Source of the DNA: Mesorhizobium temperatum
Lineage (GTDB): Bacteria > Pseudomonadota > Alphaproteobacteria > Rhizobiales > Rhizobiaceae
Reading direction: 5' to 3'
DNA length: 64,000 nt
NCBI RefSeq assembly: GCF_002284575.1
Contig: NZ_NPKJ01000060.1
Span: 172,515 to 236,514, forward strand
This document shows, one piece after another, positions 46,179 through 55,084 of the stretch (positions are counted from its first letter, which is position 1; each line of letters begins with the position of its first letter). The notes beneath the pieces are model-generated. The model saw only the letters and a list, made by a program, of their open reading frames with translations. It made no database searches and had not been told where the DNA came from. Position numbers and translations under genes: made by a program.

Positions 46179-46475
46179 ATGCTTATTACCTGTCCCTATT
46201 GCGGCCCGCGCGACGTCATCGAGTTCACCTATCAGGGTGACGGCAACCGTGAGCGCCCTCAATCTGCCTCGCAGGACCTCGATGCCTGGAACGCCTATGT
46301 CTACGACCGGTTGAATCCGGCGGGTGACCACAACGAGATCTGGCAGCATTCCGGCGGCTGCCGCGCCCATCTCAGGGTCGTTCGCAACACGCTGACACAC
46401 GAGATCTCCAGCGTCGCCTTCGCGCGCGGCGACCACAAATCCGTTGCGCGGCACAAGACGGAGGGCAAGTCATGA
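46179..46475 (+). CDS. soxD: Sarcosine oxidase delta subunit
   Basis: A 98-residue zinc-binding subunit. The zinc ligands CPYC (Cys5, Cys8), His57 and Cys61 (HSGGC) match the family. It lies eight bases after soxB and overlaps soxA by four bases (ATGA), so the subunits are made together. Confidence 0.95.
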   Translation: MLITCPYCGPRDVIEFTYQGDGNRERPQSASQDLDAWNAYVYDRLNPAGDHNEIWQHSGGCRAHLRVVRNTLTHEISSVAFARGDHKSVARHKTEGKS

Positions 46476-49400
46476 GCCCGCGCCGCACCGATTCCGGTGG
46501 TCGGATCGACCGGCTGCGAACCATCCGGTTCACCTTCGACGGCGCGCCCTACACCGGCCATGCCGGCGACACGCTTGCCTCAGCGCTGCTGGCCAACGGT
46601 GTCACCCTGTTCGGGCGCTCGTTCAAATATCACCGCCCGCGCGGCGTGCTGACATCAGGCGTCGAGGAGCCGAACGCCCTGGTGACGGTGTTGCGGGACG
46701 AGGTTCGCGAGCCCAACATCGCCGCGACCATGGTCGAGATCTATGACGGGCTGACCGCTGTCAGCCAGAACCGCTTTCCATCGCTGGCCTGGGATGTCAG
46801 CGCCGCCAACCAGCTCGGCGGCAGGCTTCTGTCCGCCGGCTTCTACTACAAGACCTTCATGGGACCCGCGATCGGCCCGCTGAAGAGCACGCGTTTCTGG
46901 ATGTTCTGCGAGCATTTCATCCGTCGCGCCGCCGGTCTCGGCCGCGCCGGGACCGCTGCCGACACGGCGCGTTACGAGCGCATGAACGCCTTCTGCGATG
47001 TGCTGGTGGTCGGTTCCGGTCCGGCCGGACTGATGGCCGCCAGGGCAGCCGCCGATCAGGGCGCGCGTGTCATCCTCAGCGAACTCGAACCGCGTTTTGG
47101 CGGCTCGGCCAACTGGTCGGGCGAGACGATCGACGGAATGCCCGGGGCGGACTGGGCAGCGCGAGCCGCCGGCGCGCTCGAAGGCTATGACAATGTCCGC
47201 CTGCTGCCACGCACCACGGTCTGGGGCTATTACGACGGCAACGTGCTCGCCGCGCTCGAACGGGTTACCGACCACAAGGAGAGGCCCGGCAAGGGCGAAC
47301 CGCGCCATCGCTACTGGATCATCCGCGCCAAGTCGGTGGTCCTGGCCACCGGCTCCTTCGAGCGGCCGCTGGTGTTTCCGGGCAACGACCGGCCAGGCGT
47401 GATGCTGGCGCATGCCGCCGAGCGCTACGCCAACGAGTACGGCGTGCTGCCGGGCCACAGGATCGCGCTCTTCACCAACCATGACAGCGCCTATCGCTCC
47501 GCCCTGGCGCTGAAGAAGGCCGGTGCGGCGATTGTCGCCATCGTCGACGTGCGACCGGAGCTTTCGAGCGAGATGCGCGAGTTGGCCGATGAAGCGGAGG
47601 CCAAGACATTTGCCGGTCACGCCGTGGTCGCCACCGAAGGCGGCAAGGCGTTGTCCGGTATCAAGGTGCAGCGCTTCGACATGGCCAACGGCGCGCTTGC
47701 CGGCGACGCGCGCAGCATTCAAGCTGACTGCCTGCTGATGTCGGGCGGCTGGTCGCCGACCATCCATCTGGCCAGCCAGGCCGGCGCTAAGGCGGAATGG
47801 AACGCCGCCCGGCAGGCCTTCCTGCCACCGAAGCCGACGCAGATGTGGCCAACACAGCAATGGATTGGCGCGGGCGCCTTCACCGGCAGCTTTTCCACCG
47901 CCGAGGCAATCGCCGAAGGCCGCGCCGCCGGCCTTTCCGCGGCGGGTGGAACGGGTACGCCAGCGGCCTTGCCGGTCGTCGAAGCCGCACCTGGCGATCC
48001 CGATCCGGCGCCGGTGTTCGAGATCAGGGCCGATGGAAAAAGCTTCGTCGATTTCCAGCACGATGTGACCGCGGAGGATGTGCGGCTTGCGCGTCGCGAA
48101 GGCTTCATCTCGGTCGAGCATCTGAAGCGTTACACCACGCTCGGCATGGCGACCGACCAGGGCAAGAGCTCTAACATACCCGGCCTAGCCATCATGGCCG
48201 AAGCGTTGGGCAAGCCGATTCCTGAGGTCGGTACGACCCGTTTTCGTCCGCCCTTTTCGGCCGTGTCGATCGGTTCGCTGGCCGCCGAACGGTTCGGCGA
48301 CCTGAGGCCCGAGCGGCTGACGCCGATGCATGACTGGCACGTCGCCAACGGCGCGACCATGTACTCTGCCGGCCTCTGGTATCGCCCGATGATCTACGGG
48401 CTTTCAGGCGAGACAATCGAGCAGGCCTATGTGCGCGAAGCCAGGGCGACGCGCGAGAGCGCCGGCATCGTCGATGTTTCGACGCTGGGCAAGATCGCCG
48501 TGCAGGGTCCGGACGCGGCGGAGTTCCTCGACCGGGTCTACACCAACATGTTCTCGACGCTGGCCGTGGGCAAGGCCCGCTACGGGCTGATGCTGCGCGA
48601 GGACGGCCTCGCCTTCGACGACGGCACGACATGGCGGCTCGCCGAACAGGACTTCTTGATGACCACCACCACGGCCAATGCCGGCAAGGTGATGCAGCAT
48701 CTTGAGTATTTCCTCGACGTCATCTGGCCGGAGCTGAAGGTCCATGTCACCTCGGTGACCGACGAATGGGCGGGTGCGGCGATCGGCGGGCCAAAGGCGC
48801 GAGCCATTCTTGCTGCTTGCGTCACCGGCACTGCCGTCGACAACGCCGCACTGCCCTTCATGGGCATCGTGCACGGCAAGATATCGGGTGTGCCGGTGAT
48901 GATCTGCCGGCTTTCCTTCTCCGGCGAAATGGCTTTCGAAGTTTACTCCGGCGCCGGCTACGGCACCCATGTCTGGGAAGCGTTGATCGAAGCCGGCAAG
49001 CCGTTCGGACTGGTGACTTACGGGCTTGAGGCGCTGGGCACGATGCGCATCGAAAAAGGCCACGTCACCGGCGCCGAGATCGACGGCCGCACCACGGCGC
49101 GCGACCTGCATCTCGACTGGATGCTGTCCAAGAAGAAGCCCTTCATCGGCTCGGCGATGATGGATCGCGAGGGCCTGATCGCGCCCGGCCGTCTGGAACT
49201 CGTCGGCCTGATTTCGCTGGACAACCAGCCGCTCAACGGCGGCGCGCACATCGTCGAGGCGCTTGACGAAGCCAATCCGCACGACTCCATCGGCCACATC
49301 ACCGCTTGCTGTTATTCGCCGGCGCTCGGCAAGTACATCGCGCTCGCTTTGGTCAAGGACGGCAAGGCGCGGCGCGGCACACGCGCCCATATCTCCGATC

Positions 49401-49480
49401 CCCTGCGCAACCGGTTCGGCCCGGTCGAGATCGTCTCCAACCACTTCTTTGATCCGGACGGGAGCCGCATGCATGGTTGA
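46472..49480 (+). CDS. soxA: Sarcosine oxidase alpha subunit
   Basis: A 1002-residue subunit. The N-terminal ferredoxin-fold domain is at about 12-105. The NAD-binding/FAD-like domain starts with VLVVGSGPAGLMAARAA near residue 172. A SoxA linker region follows, and a GcvT/THF-binding half runs from about 615 to the end. THF binds in the GcvT half, where methylene-THF is formed from the oxidised methyl group. The length is normal for the family. The stop overlaps the soxG start. Confidence 0.95.
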   Translation: MSPRRTDSGGRIDRLRTIRFTFDGAPYTGHAGDTLASALLANGVTLFGRSFKYHRPRGVLTSGVEEPNALVTVLRDEVREPNIAATMVEIYDGLTAVSQNRFPSLAWDVSAANQLGGRLLSAGFYYKTFMGPAIGPLKSTRFWMFCEHFIRRAAGLGRAGTAADTARYERMNAFCDVLVVGSGPAGLMAARAAADQGARVILSELEPRFGGSANWSGETIDGMPGADWAARAAGALEGYDNVRLLPRTTVWGYYDGNVLAALERVTDHKERPGKGEPRHRYWIIRAKSVVLATGSFERPLVFPGNDRPGVMLAHAAERYANEYGVLPGHRIALFTNHDSAYRSALALKKAGAAIVAIVDVRPELSSEMRELADEAEAKTFAGHAVVATEGGKALSGIKVQRFDMANGALAGDARSIQADCLLMSGGWSPTIHLASQAGAKAEWNAARQAFLPPKPTQMWPTQQWIGAGAFTGSFSTAEAIAEGRAAGLSAAGGTGTPAALPVVEAAPGDPDPAPVFEIRADGKSFVDFQHDVTAEDVRLARREGFISVEHLKRYTTLGMATDQGKSSNIPGLAIMAEALGKPIPEVGTTRFRPPFSAVSIGSLAAERFGDLRPERLTPMHDWHVANGATMYSAGLWYRPMIYGLSGETIEQAYVREARATRESAGIVDVSTLGKIAVQGPDAAEFLDRVYTNMFSTLAVGKARYGLMLREDGLAFDDGTTWRLAEQDFLMTTTTANAGKVMQHLEYFLDVIWPELKVHVTSVTDEWAGAAIGGPKARAILAACVTGTAVDNAALPFMGIVHGKISGVPVMICRLSFSGEMAFEVYSGAGYGTHVWEALIEAGKPFGLVTYGLEALGTMRIEKGHVTGAEIDGRTTARDLHLDWMLSKKKPFIGSAMMDREGLIAPGRLELVGLISLDNQPLNGGAHIVEALDEANPHDSIGHITACCYSPALGKYIALALVKDGKARRGTRAHISDPLRNRFGPVEIVSNHFFDPDGSRMHG

Positions 49481-50075
49481 GCGCCAATCACCGCTTGAGC
49501 CGGCACCGCTTGAGCCGGAACTGCGCACCGGCTCGCACGGCGATTTCGAACACGGCGTCGATGTCATCCTCTCCGAAACCAGGCCGGGGTCGATCCTGCA
49601 ACTCGCTGCCTGGCCGGGCCAGGAGAAGGAGTTGATATCAGGTATCCGCACTGTTACCGGCCTCGCTCTGCCCGATGGCGCCGGCGCCGGCAGCACCGAC
49701 GGCGTGAAGTCGGTGTTCGGCTTTGCGCCGGGAAAATTCACTGTCGTCGATGAGGCCGAAGGCCTGGCATCGGCCTTTGCCAATGTCGTCACCCCTGATA
49801 TCGGCACGGTGACCGACCTGTCGCATGGCCGCACCGCGATCCGCATCGCCGGACCGAAGGCCGAATGGGTGCTGGCGAAATTTTTCGCCATCGACTTCGC
49901 GCTGCCGGCCTTCCCGGTCGGTGCCGGCCGCTCGACCATGCATCATGACGTCTTCGCCCAGATCCAGCGCACCGGCGCCGACCAGTTCGACATCTATGTA
50001 TTCCGCTCGTTTGCGCGCTCGTTCTGGAAGGCGCTCTGCCATGCCAGCGAGGAAGTCGGCTACGAGGTACAGTAG
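49473..50075 (+). CDS. soxG: Sarcosine oxidase gamma subunit
   Basis: A 200-residue GcvT-like subunit with RTGSHGDFEHGVDVIL at the start, LAAWPGQ and FVIDFALPAF-like segments (here FFAIDFALPAF). It starts inside the soxA stop region (ATG at 49473). It completes the soxBDAG operon. Confidence 0.93.
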   Translation: MVERQSPLEPAPLEPELRTGSHGDFEHGVDVILSETRPGSILQLAAWPGQEKELISGIRTVTGLALPDGAGAGSTDGVKSVFGFAPGKFTVVDEAEGLASAFANVVTPDIGTVTDLSHGRTAIRIAGPKAEWVLAKFFAIDFALPAFPVGAGRSTMHHDVFAQIQRTGADQFDIYVFRSFARSFWKALCHASEEVGYEVQ

Positions 50076-50112
50076 ACCGAGACGGCGTATCGTCACCTCA
50101 CGTGGCGCCACC

Positions 50113-50817
50113 TCATTTGGCGAACGTCACCCACTCTTCCAGCGGCGCGCGGTCAGTGCGGAACTCGTTTTCGGGCTTGGACCTGTCCTCATGGCCGAGC
50201 GCCATGCCGCAGACGACGATCTCCTCGTCGGGAATGTTGAGCACCGGCCTGATCTGCTTGTGATAGGGTGCAAAGGCGGCCTGCGGGCAGGTGTGCAGGC
50301 CTCTGCCCCGTGCCGCCACCATGATGTTCTGCAGGAACATGCCGTAGTCGATCCACGATCCCTTGTTCAGCCGCCGGTCGACGGTGAAGATCATGCCGAT
50401 CGGCGCGTCGAAGAAGACAAAGTTGCGGTCGTGCTGCGCGCGCATCCTGTCCACTTCGCGTCGGCCGATGCCGAGCACGCTGTAGAGGCCGAAGCCGTTG
50501 GCCCGCCGCCGGGTGAGATAGGGTTCGAAGAACTGGTCGGGATAGTAGCGATACTCGTCCCACTCGGCCTTTTCGGCGCGGATGCCGGAGTTGAGGATGG
50601 CATCGGTGATCCGCTGCTTGACCTCGCCCTTGGTGACGTAGACCCGCCAGGGCTGCATGTTGGTGCCCGAAGGTGCACGCGCGGCAACGGAGAGAATGGC
50701 GCGGATCGTTTCATCGTCGACCATGTCGGGCAGGAAGGCGCGCACCGAACGGCGCGACGTGATCGCCTCGTCCACGATCGCCGCATCATCTGTAATTGTA
50801 GTCCTGTTTTCCAGCAT
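50113..50817 (-). CDS. Nitroreductase-family FMN protein
   Basis: A 234-residue FMN-dependent oxidoreductase. SRRSVRAFLPDMVDDETI and ARAPSGTNMQPWRVYV form the FMN-binding N-terminus, and the C-terminal segment is VVCGMALGHED. It is convergent with soxG. The start at 50817 has AAGGGACG upstream. The BluB type of this fold makes the lower ligand of cobalamin, but the sequence looks like the ordinary nitroreductase branch. The substrate is unknown. Confidence 0.87.
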   Translation of the reverse strand: MLENRTTITDDAAIVDEAITSRRSVRAFLPDMVDDETIRAILSVAARAPSGTNMQPWRVYVTKGEVKQRITDAILNSGIRAEKAEWDEYRYYPDQFFEPYLTRRRANGFGLYSVLGIGRREVDRMRAQHDRNFVFFDAPIGMIFTVDRRLNKGSWIDYGMFLQNIMVAARGRGLHTCPQAAFAPYHKQIRPVLNIPDEEIVVCGMALGHEDRSKPENEFRTDRAPLEEWVTFAK

Positions 50818-50829
50818 GGGCGTCCCTTT

Positions 50830-50875
50830 GCGCGTGACCCGGAAACCGGAATCGATTCCGGAAAGGATCATGCGC
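50830..50875. repeat. Rhizobial intergenic palindromic repeat, copy 2
   Basis: GCGCGTGACC opens and GGATCATGCGC closes a unit with centre GGAAACCGGAATCGATTCCGG. It matches the ends and spacing of the copy at 34188-34234 and lies upstream of the nitroreductase start. Confidence 0.7.
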
Positions 50876-51017
50876 CGTCCAGAAAATGAGAGAACACCAT
50901 TGCGGGTCCAATTTGACGCGTGGCGCTCTATCGTAAGCCTCGACCGGGCGCCCTCACTCGCCTTCGTGGCCGAGCCTTTGCCTGAACCGCCAAAACGGTG
51001 CAAGCAAATCTTGTGGC

Positions 51018-51119
51018 CTCATGAAAATCCTCTTGATTTTTTCACAAACCTGCTCCCTCATGAAATTTGCCCCAAATTTTTCACCAAGGGGTATTTTTCA
51101 CCAGAGAGATTTCACCAAG
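51018..51119 (+). promoter_or_regulatory. Tandem-repeat promoter region of the XRE-cupin regulator
   Basis: A 39-base unit is imperfectly duplicated. CTCATGAAA occurs at 51018 and 51057, and TTTCAC at 51040 and 51079. TTTCACCA(A/G) then recurs at 51096 and 51110. The last copy ends seven bases before the ATG at 51124. The repeats suit cooperative binding by the regulator encoded just downstream. Confidence 0.55.
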
Positions 51120-51123
51120 AGAA

Positions 51124-51717
51124 ATGGCTTTGCCCTCAACCGCCGTCAGATCGGACCAGGAAAACCGCGAACGGCTGCTGGCCGGCGATATCAGGGCGCT
51201 GCGCCGGGCGCGCGGGCTGACGCTTGCCGAGATCGGCCTGAAGCTCGGCCGCTCCGTCGGCTGGGTCAGTCAGGTCGAGCGCGGCCTGTCGATACCATCG
51301 CTCAGCGATCTCAGAGCCTTCGCGGAATTGTTCGGCGTGCCGGTCAGCCTGTTCTTCAGCCACGACGTGCCCGTCGAGAACGAGCGCGGCGTGGTCGTGC
51401 GCGCCGGCAGCCGCCGCACGCTTGGTACAAGCGATTCCGGCCTGGTGGAGGAGCTTCTGTCGCCCGATCTCGGCGGTAGCTTCGAGATGCTGCGTTCGGT
51501 CTTCGCGCCGGGTGCTGAACTGAAGACCGAGGCGCGCCGGCCGACGGAGGAAGCCGGATATGTCGCTTCCGGCAGCTTCGACATCGAGATATCAGGCGTC
51601 TGGCATCGGCTTGGTGAAGGCGACTCCTTTCGCTTCGACGGCAAGCCGTTCCGCTGGCGCAATCCTGGCGCGGAGCCGGCCGTGGTCATCTGGGTGGTTT
51701 CGCCACCTGTCTATTGA
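51124..51717 (+). CDS. XRE-cupin transcriptional regulator
   Basis: A 197-residue regulator. The HTH is at about 22-77 (ALRRARGLTLAEIGLKLGRS, GWVSQVERGLSIPSL), and a cupin_2 domain is at about 115-190 (RPTEEAGYVASGSFDIEISG). Proteins of this architecture regulate amine and sulfonate degradation genes. It leads an operon of overlapping genes to 58721 and ends 17 bases before the first dehydrogenase. The ATG at 51124 follows AAGAGA. A longer frame from 51067 would run through the direct repeats and is unlikely. Confidence 0.85.
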   Translation: MALPSTAVRSDQENRERLLAGDIRALRRARGLTLAEIGLKLGRSVGWVSQVERGLSIPSLSDLRAFAELFGVPVSLFFSHDVPVENERGVVVRAGSRRTLGTSDSGLVEELLSPDLGGSFEMLRSVFAPGAELKTEARRPTEEAGYVASGSFDIEISGVWHRLGEGDSFRFDGKPFRWRNPGAEPAVVIWVVSPPVY

Positions 51718-51734
51718 AGGGTCTGGAGAAAAAC

Positions 51735-54188
51735 ATGGCCGGTTTGCCGACCACGGCACGTGTGGTGATCATCGGAGGCGGTGTCGTCGGCGCCTCCTCG
51801 CTCTATCATCTCGCCAAGGCGGGCTGGACCGACTGCGTGCTCCTGGAAAAGAACGAGCTCACCTCCGGCTCGACCTGGCATGCAGCCGGCAACGTGCCGA
51901 CCTTCTCCTCGTCATGGTCGCTGATGAACATGCAGCGCCATTCGACGGAGCTCTATCGCGGGCTGGCCGACGAAGTCGACTATCCCATGAACTATCATGT
52001 CACCGGCTCGCTCAGGCTGGCCCATACGGCCGAGCGCATGCAGGAATTCCAGCGCGCCAAGGGCATGGGCCGCTACCAGGGCATGGACATCGATGTGGTC
52101 GGGCTCGACGAGATCAAGTGCCGCTACCCATTCATCGAAACGCATGAGCTGAGGGGGGCGCTTTATGATCCCAGCGACGGCGACATCGACCCGGCGCAGC
52201 TGACCCAGGCGCTGGCCAAGGGCGCCCGCGACATGGGTGCGAAGATCATTCGCTTCTGTCCGGTCATCGGGGTGCGCCGCGAGAAGGACGAGTGGGTGGT
52301 CGACACCGCGCAGGGCGAGATCCGCTGCGAGATCGTCGTCAATGCCGCCGGCTACCGTGCGGCCGAAGTCGGCAAGATGTTCGGCCGCGACGTGCCAATG
52401 ATGGTGATGAGCCATCAATACATCCTGTTCGAGGAAATCCCCGAACTGGCGGCGTGGTCGAAGGAGCAAGGCAAGAAACTGCCGCTGCTGCGCGACGTCG
52501 ACACCTCCTACTATCTGCGCCAGGAAAAGAACGGCATGAATCTCGGCCCCTATGAGCGCAATTGCCGTGCGCATTGGGTCGGCCACAACGACCCGATGCC
52601 AGACGATTTTTCATTCCAGCTATTCCCCGACGATCTCGACCGGCTGGAGGACTATCTGGCCGATGCCGTTGCCCGCGTGCCGATCCTCGGCACCGCCGGA
52701 CTGTCCAAGGTCATCAACGGCCCGATCCCTTACGCGCCGGACGGCAATCCGCTGATCGGCCCGATGCCCGGCGTGCCGAACGCCTTCGAGGCCTGCGTCT
52801 TCACCTTCGGCATCGCCCAGGGCGGCGGCGCCGGCAAGGTGCTGGCCGAATGGGTGACGGAGGGCCAGACGGAATGGGACATGTGGTCCTGCGATCCGCG
52901 CCGCTTTACCAGCTTTGCGTCGGCCCCGGATTACTGCGTCGCCAAGGGCATGGAAATCTACGGCAACGAATACGCCATTCAGTTTCCGCGCCATGCCTGG
53001 CCGGCTGGGCGCGACCGCAAACTGTCGCCGATCCATGATCGTATTAAGGCGCTCGGCGCCTGCTTCGACGCCTATAATGGCTGGGAGCGCGCCACATGGT
53101 ATGCGCAAGCCGGCGACGACGTCTCGGAAGCCGCAACGCTGACCTTCCGCCGCGATGGGCCCTGGCAGCATCGCGTCCGCGAAGAATGCCTCGCCGTGCG
53201 CGACGCCGCCGGCATTTTGGACCTGCCTGGTTTTTCCCGCTTCAATCTCGACGGTCCGGGTGCCGCCGAATGGCTGAGCCAACAGGTTACCGGGCTGGTG
53301 CCGAAACCCGGCCGCATCGGCCTGGTCTACTTTGCCGACGACAAGGGCCGCATCGTCACCGAAATGTCGGTGGTGCGCCACGACGAGAACTTGATGACGC
53401 TGATTACCGCCGCAGTGGCGCAGTGGCACGATTTCGAGTGGCTGAAATGGCGCATGCCGAAGAATTCTTCGTTCAAGCTGGTCGACCGGACGGAGGAATA
53501 CTCCACGCAGATCCTCGCCGGGCCCAATTCGCGAAAAATCCTCGCCGATGTCTGCGCCGCCGACCTTGCCCTGCCCTGGCTGACGCACCAGGAGACGACA
53601 ATCGCCGGTCGTCGGGCAAGGCTGGTGCGTGTGTCCTTCGCCGGCGAACTCGGCTGGGAAATCCACACCAAGGTCGATGACACCGCCGCCGTCTTCGACG
53701 CCGTCTGGGCGGCCGGGCAGAAGCATGGCCTGAAGCCGTTCGGCATGTACGCGCTGGATTCGCTTCGGCTCGAAAAGGGCTACCGCGCCTGGAAAGGCGA
53801 TCTTTCGACCGACTACTCGATCCTGCAGGGTGGGCTGGAGCGCTTCGTCAAATGGGACAAGCCCGACTTCCGCGGCAAGGCGGCGTTGCAGAACGAGAAG
53901 CAGCAGGGCGTGAAGAAGCGCTTCGTCACGCTGGTCGTCGAAAATCCCGGCGACTGCGACGCCCCCTCCATGTCGACGCTGTGGCATGACGGCCGGATTG
54001 TCGGCGAGACAACGTCTGGCGGCTGGGGTCATCGCATCGACAAGTCGATCGCGCTCGGCATGCTGCGCGCCGACCTCACTGAGCCGGGAACCACCGTCGA
54101 GGTCGAGATCTTCGGCGAGCGCTTCAAGGCGGTCGTGCAGAAGGACGAACCGCTGTGGGATCCAAAGAACGAGAGGTTGCGCGCATGA
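51735..54188 (+). CDS. FAD-GcvT dehydrogenase of the dimethylglycine/sarcosine family, copy 1
   Basis: An 817-residue enzyme with an FAD domain (VVIIGGGVVGASS, residues 10-22) and the covalent flavin motif TSGSTWHAAG with His49. A middle domain is followed by the GcvT/THF domain from about residue 430. It should oxidise an N-methyl amine and capture formaldehyde as methylene-THF. The ATG at 51735 has CTGGAG upstream. Its stop overlaps the following gene (ATGA). The substrate is probably dimethylglycine or a methylated amino acid. Confidence 0.88.
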   Translation: MAGLPTTARVVIIGGGVVGASSLYHLAKAGWTDCVLLEKNELTSGSTWHAAGNVPTFSSSWSLMNMQRHSTELYRGLADEVDYPMNYHVTGSLRLAHTAERMQEFQRAKGMGRYQGMDIDVVGLDEIKCRYPFIETHELRGALYDPSDGDIDPAQLTQALAKGARDMGAKIIRFCPVIGVRREKDEWVVDTAQGEIRCEIVVNAAGYRAAEVGKMFGRDVPMMVMSHQYILFEEIPELAAWSKEQGKKLPLLRDVDTSYYLRQEKNGMNLGPYERNCRAHWVGHNDPMPDDFSFQLFPDDLDRLEDYLADAVARVPILGTAGLSKVINGPIPYAPDGNPLIGPMPGVPNAFEACVFTFGIAQGGGAGKVLAEWVTEGQTEWDMWSCDPRRFTSFASAPDYCVAKGMEIYGNEYAIQFPRHAWPAGRDRKLSPIHDRIKALGACFDAYNGWERATWYAQAGDDVSEAATLTFRRDGPWQHRVREECLAVRDAAGILDLPGFSRFNLDGPGAAEWLSQQVTGLVPKPGRIGLVYFADDKGRIVTEMSVVRHDENLMTLITAAVAQWHDFEWLKWRMPKNSSFKLVDRTEEYSTQILAGPNSRKILADVCAADLALPWLTHQETTIAGRRARLVRVSFAGELGWEIHTKVDDTAAVFDAVWAAGQKHGLKPFGMYALDSLRLEKGYRAWKGDLSTDYSILQGGLERFVKWDKPDFRGKAALQNEKQQGVKKRFVTLVVENPGDCDAPSMSTLWHDGRIVGETTSGGWGHRIDKSIALGMLRADLTEPGTTVEVEIFGERFKAVVQKDEPLWDPKNERLRA

Positions 54189-55084
54189 GGTCGGTTATCC
54201 TTACAGACGGCGGCATGGGCCAGGAGCTGGTACGCCGCAGCAAGTCCGAGCCCACCCCGCTGTGGTCGGCCAGGGTGCTGATCGACGAACCCGACCTGGT
54301 GCGCGATCTGCACGCGGAATTCATCCGGGCCGGCGCCCGTGTCATCACCATCAACACCTATTCCGCGACGCCCGAGCGGCTGGCGCGGGAGGGCGCGGAA
54401 GAGTTGTTCAAGCCGCTGCAGAAACGCGGCATAGAACTGGCAAGGCAAGCTCGCGACCAGGCCGGCGACGCGGCGATCGCCGGCTGCCTGTCTCCCCTGT
54501 TCGGCAGCTACGCACCGGCACTGACGATATCCTTCCAGGATACGCTCGACATCTACCGCCGCATCGTTGCCGAGCAGGCTGACGGCGTCGATCTGTTCCT
54601 GTGCGAGACCATGGCGTCGGCCGAGGAGGCGCGCGCGGCCGTCACCGCAGCATCGGAGAGCGGCAAGCCTGTATGGGTGTCGTGGACGCTCGCCGATCAC
54701 GGCACGCCACGCCTGCGCAGCGGCGAAGCCATTGCGGCGGCGTCGAGCGCTCTCGACGGCCTGCCGGTCGCAGCTAGACTGATTAATTGCTGCCGGCCCG
54801 AAGCGATTGCTGCAGCGCTGCCCGAACTGATCGGCCTCGGCGGCCCGGTCGGCGCCTATGCCAACGGCTTCACCTCGGTCGAGGCGCTCAAGCACGGCGG
54901 CACCGTGGAAGTGCTGCACGCCCGCCACGACCTTGATCCGGATGCCTATGCCGGCCAGGCGGTCGGCTGGGTCGAGGCCGGCGCCGACATCGTCGGCGGC
55001 TGCTGCGAAGTCGGACCAGCCCACATCGCCGTCCTACGCGACCGGCTCGAACAGGCCGGCTACGAAATTTCGGGAGTAGCATAA
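54185..55084 (+). CDS. Homocysteine S-methyltransferase family protein (MmuM-like)
   Basis: A 299-residue zinc enzyme. LTDGGMGQEL opens the barrel, and the zinc cysteines are in INCCRP (Cys202-203) and GGCCEVGPAH (Cys273-274). It takes a methyl group from a methylated donor to homocysteine. Its donor may be the operon's substrate. It overlaps both neighbours and differs clearly from Bmt at 5247, so the window has two such enzymes. Confidence 0.85.
   Translation: MRSVILTDGGMGQELVRRSKSEPTPLWSARVLIDEPDLVRDLHAEFIRAGARVITINTYSATPERLAREGAEELFKPLQKRGIELARQARDQAGDAAIAGCLSPLFGSYAPALTISFQDTLDIYRRIVAEQADGVDLFLCETMASAEEARAAVTAASESGKPVWVSWTLADHGTPRLRSGEAIAAASSALDGLPVAARLINCCRPEAIAAALPELIGLGGPVGAYANGFTSVEALKHGGTVEVLHARHDLDPDAYAGQAVGWVEAGADIVGGCCEVGPAHIAVLRDRLEQAGYEISGVA

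Noticed and set aside
48404..49939. Minus-strand reading frame of 511 codons
   Set aside because: It is antisense to soxA and soxG, which are unmistakable.
50113..50817. Possible BluB (dimethylbenzimidazole synthase) to supply the corrinoid
   Set aside because: The N-terminal and C-terminal motifs look like ordinary nitroreductases, and no cobalamin-synthesis gene is adjacent.
52620..54032. Minus-strand reading frame of 470 codons
   Set aside because: It is antisense to the first FAD-GcvT gene of the operon and has no recognisable domain.
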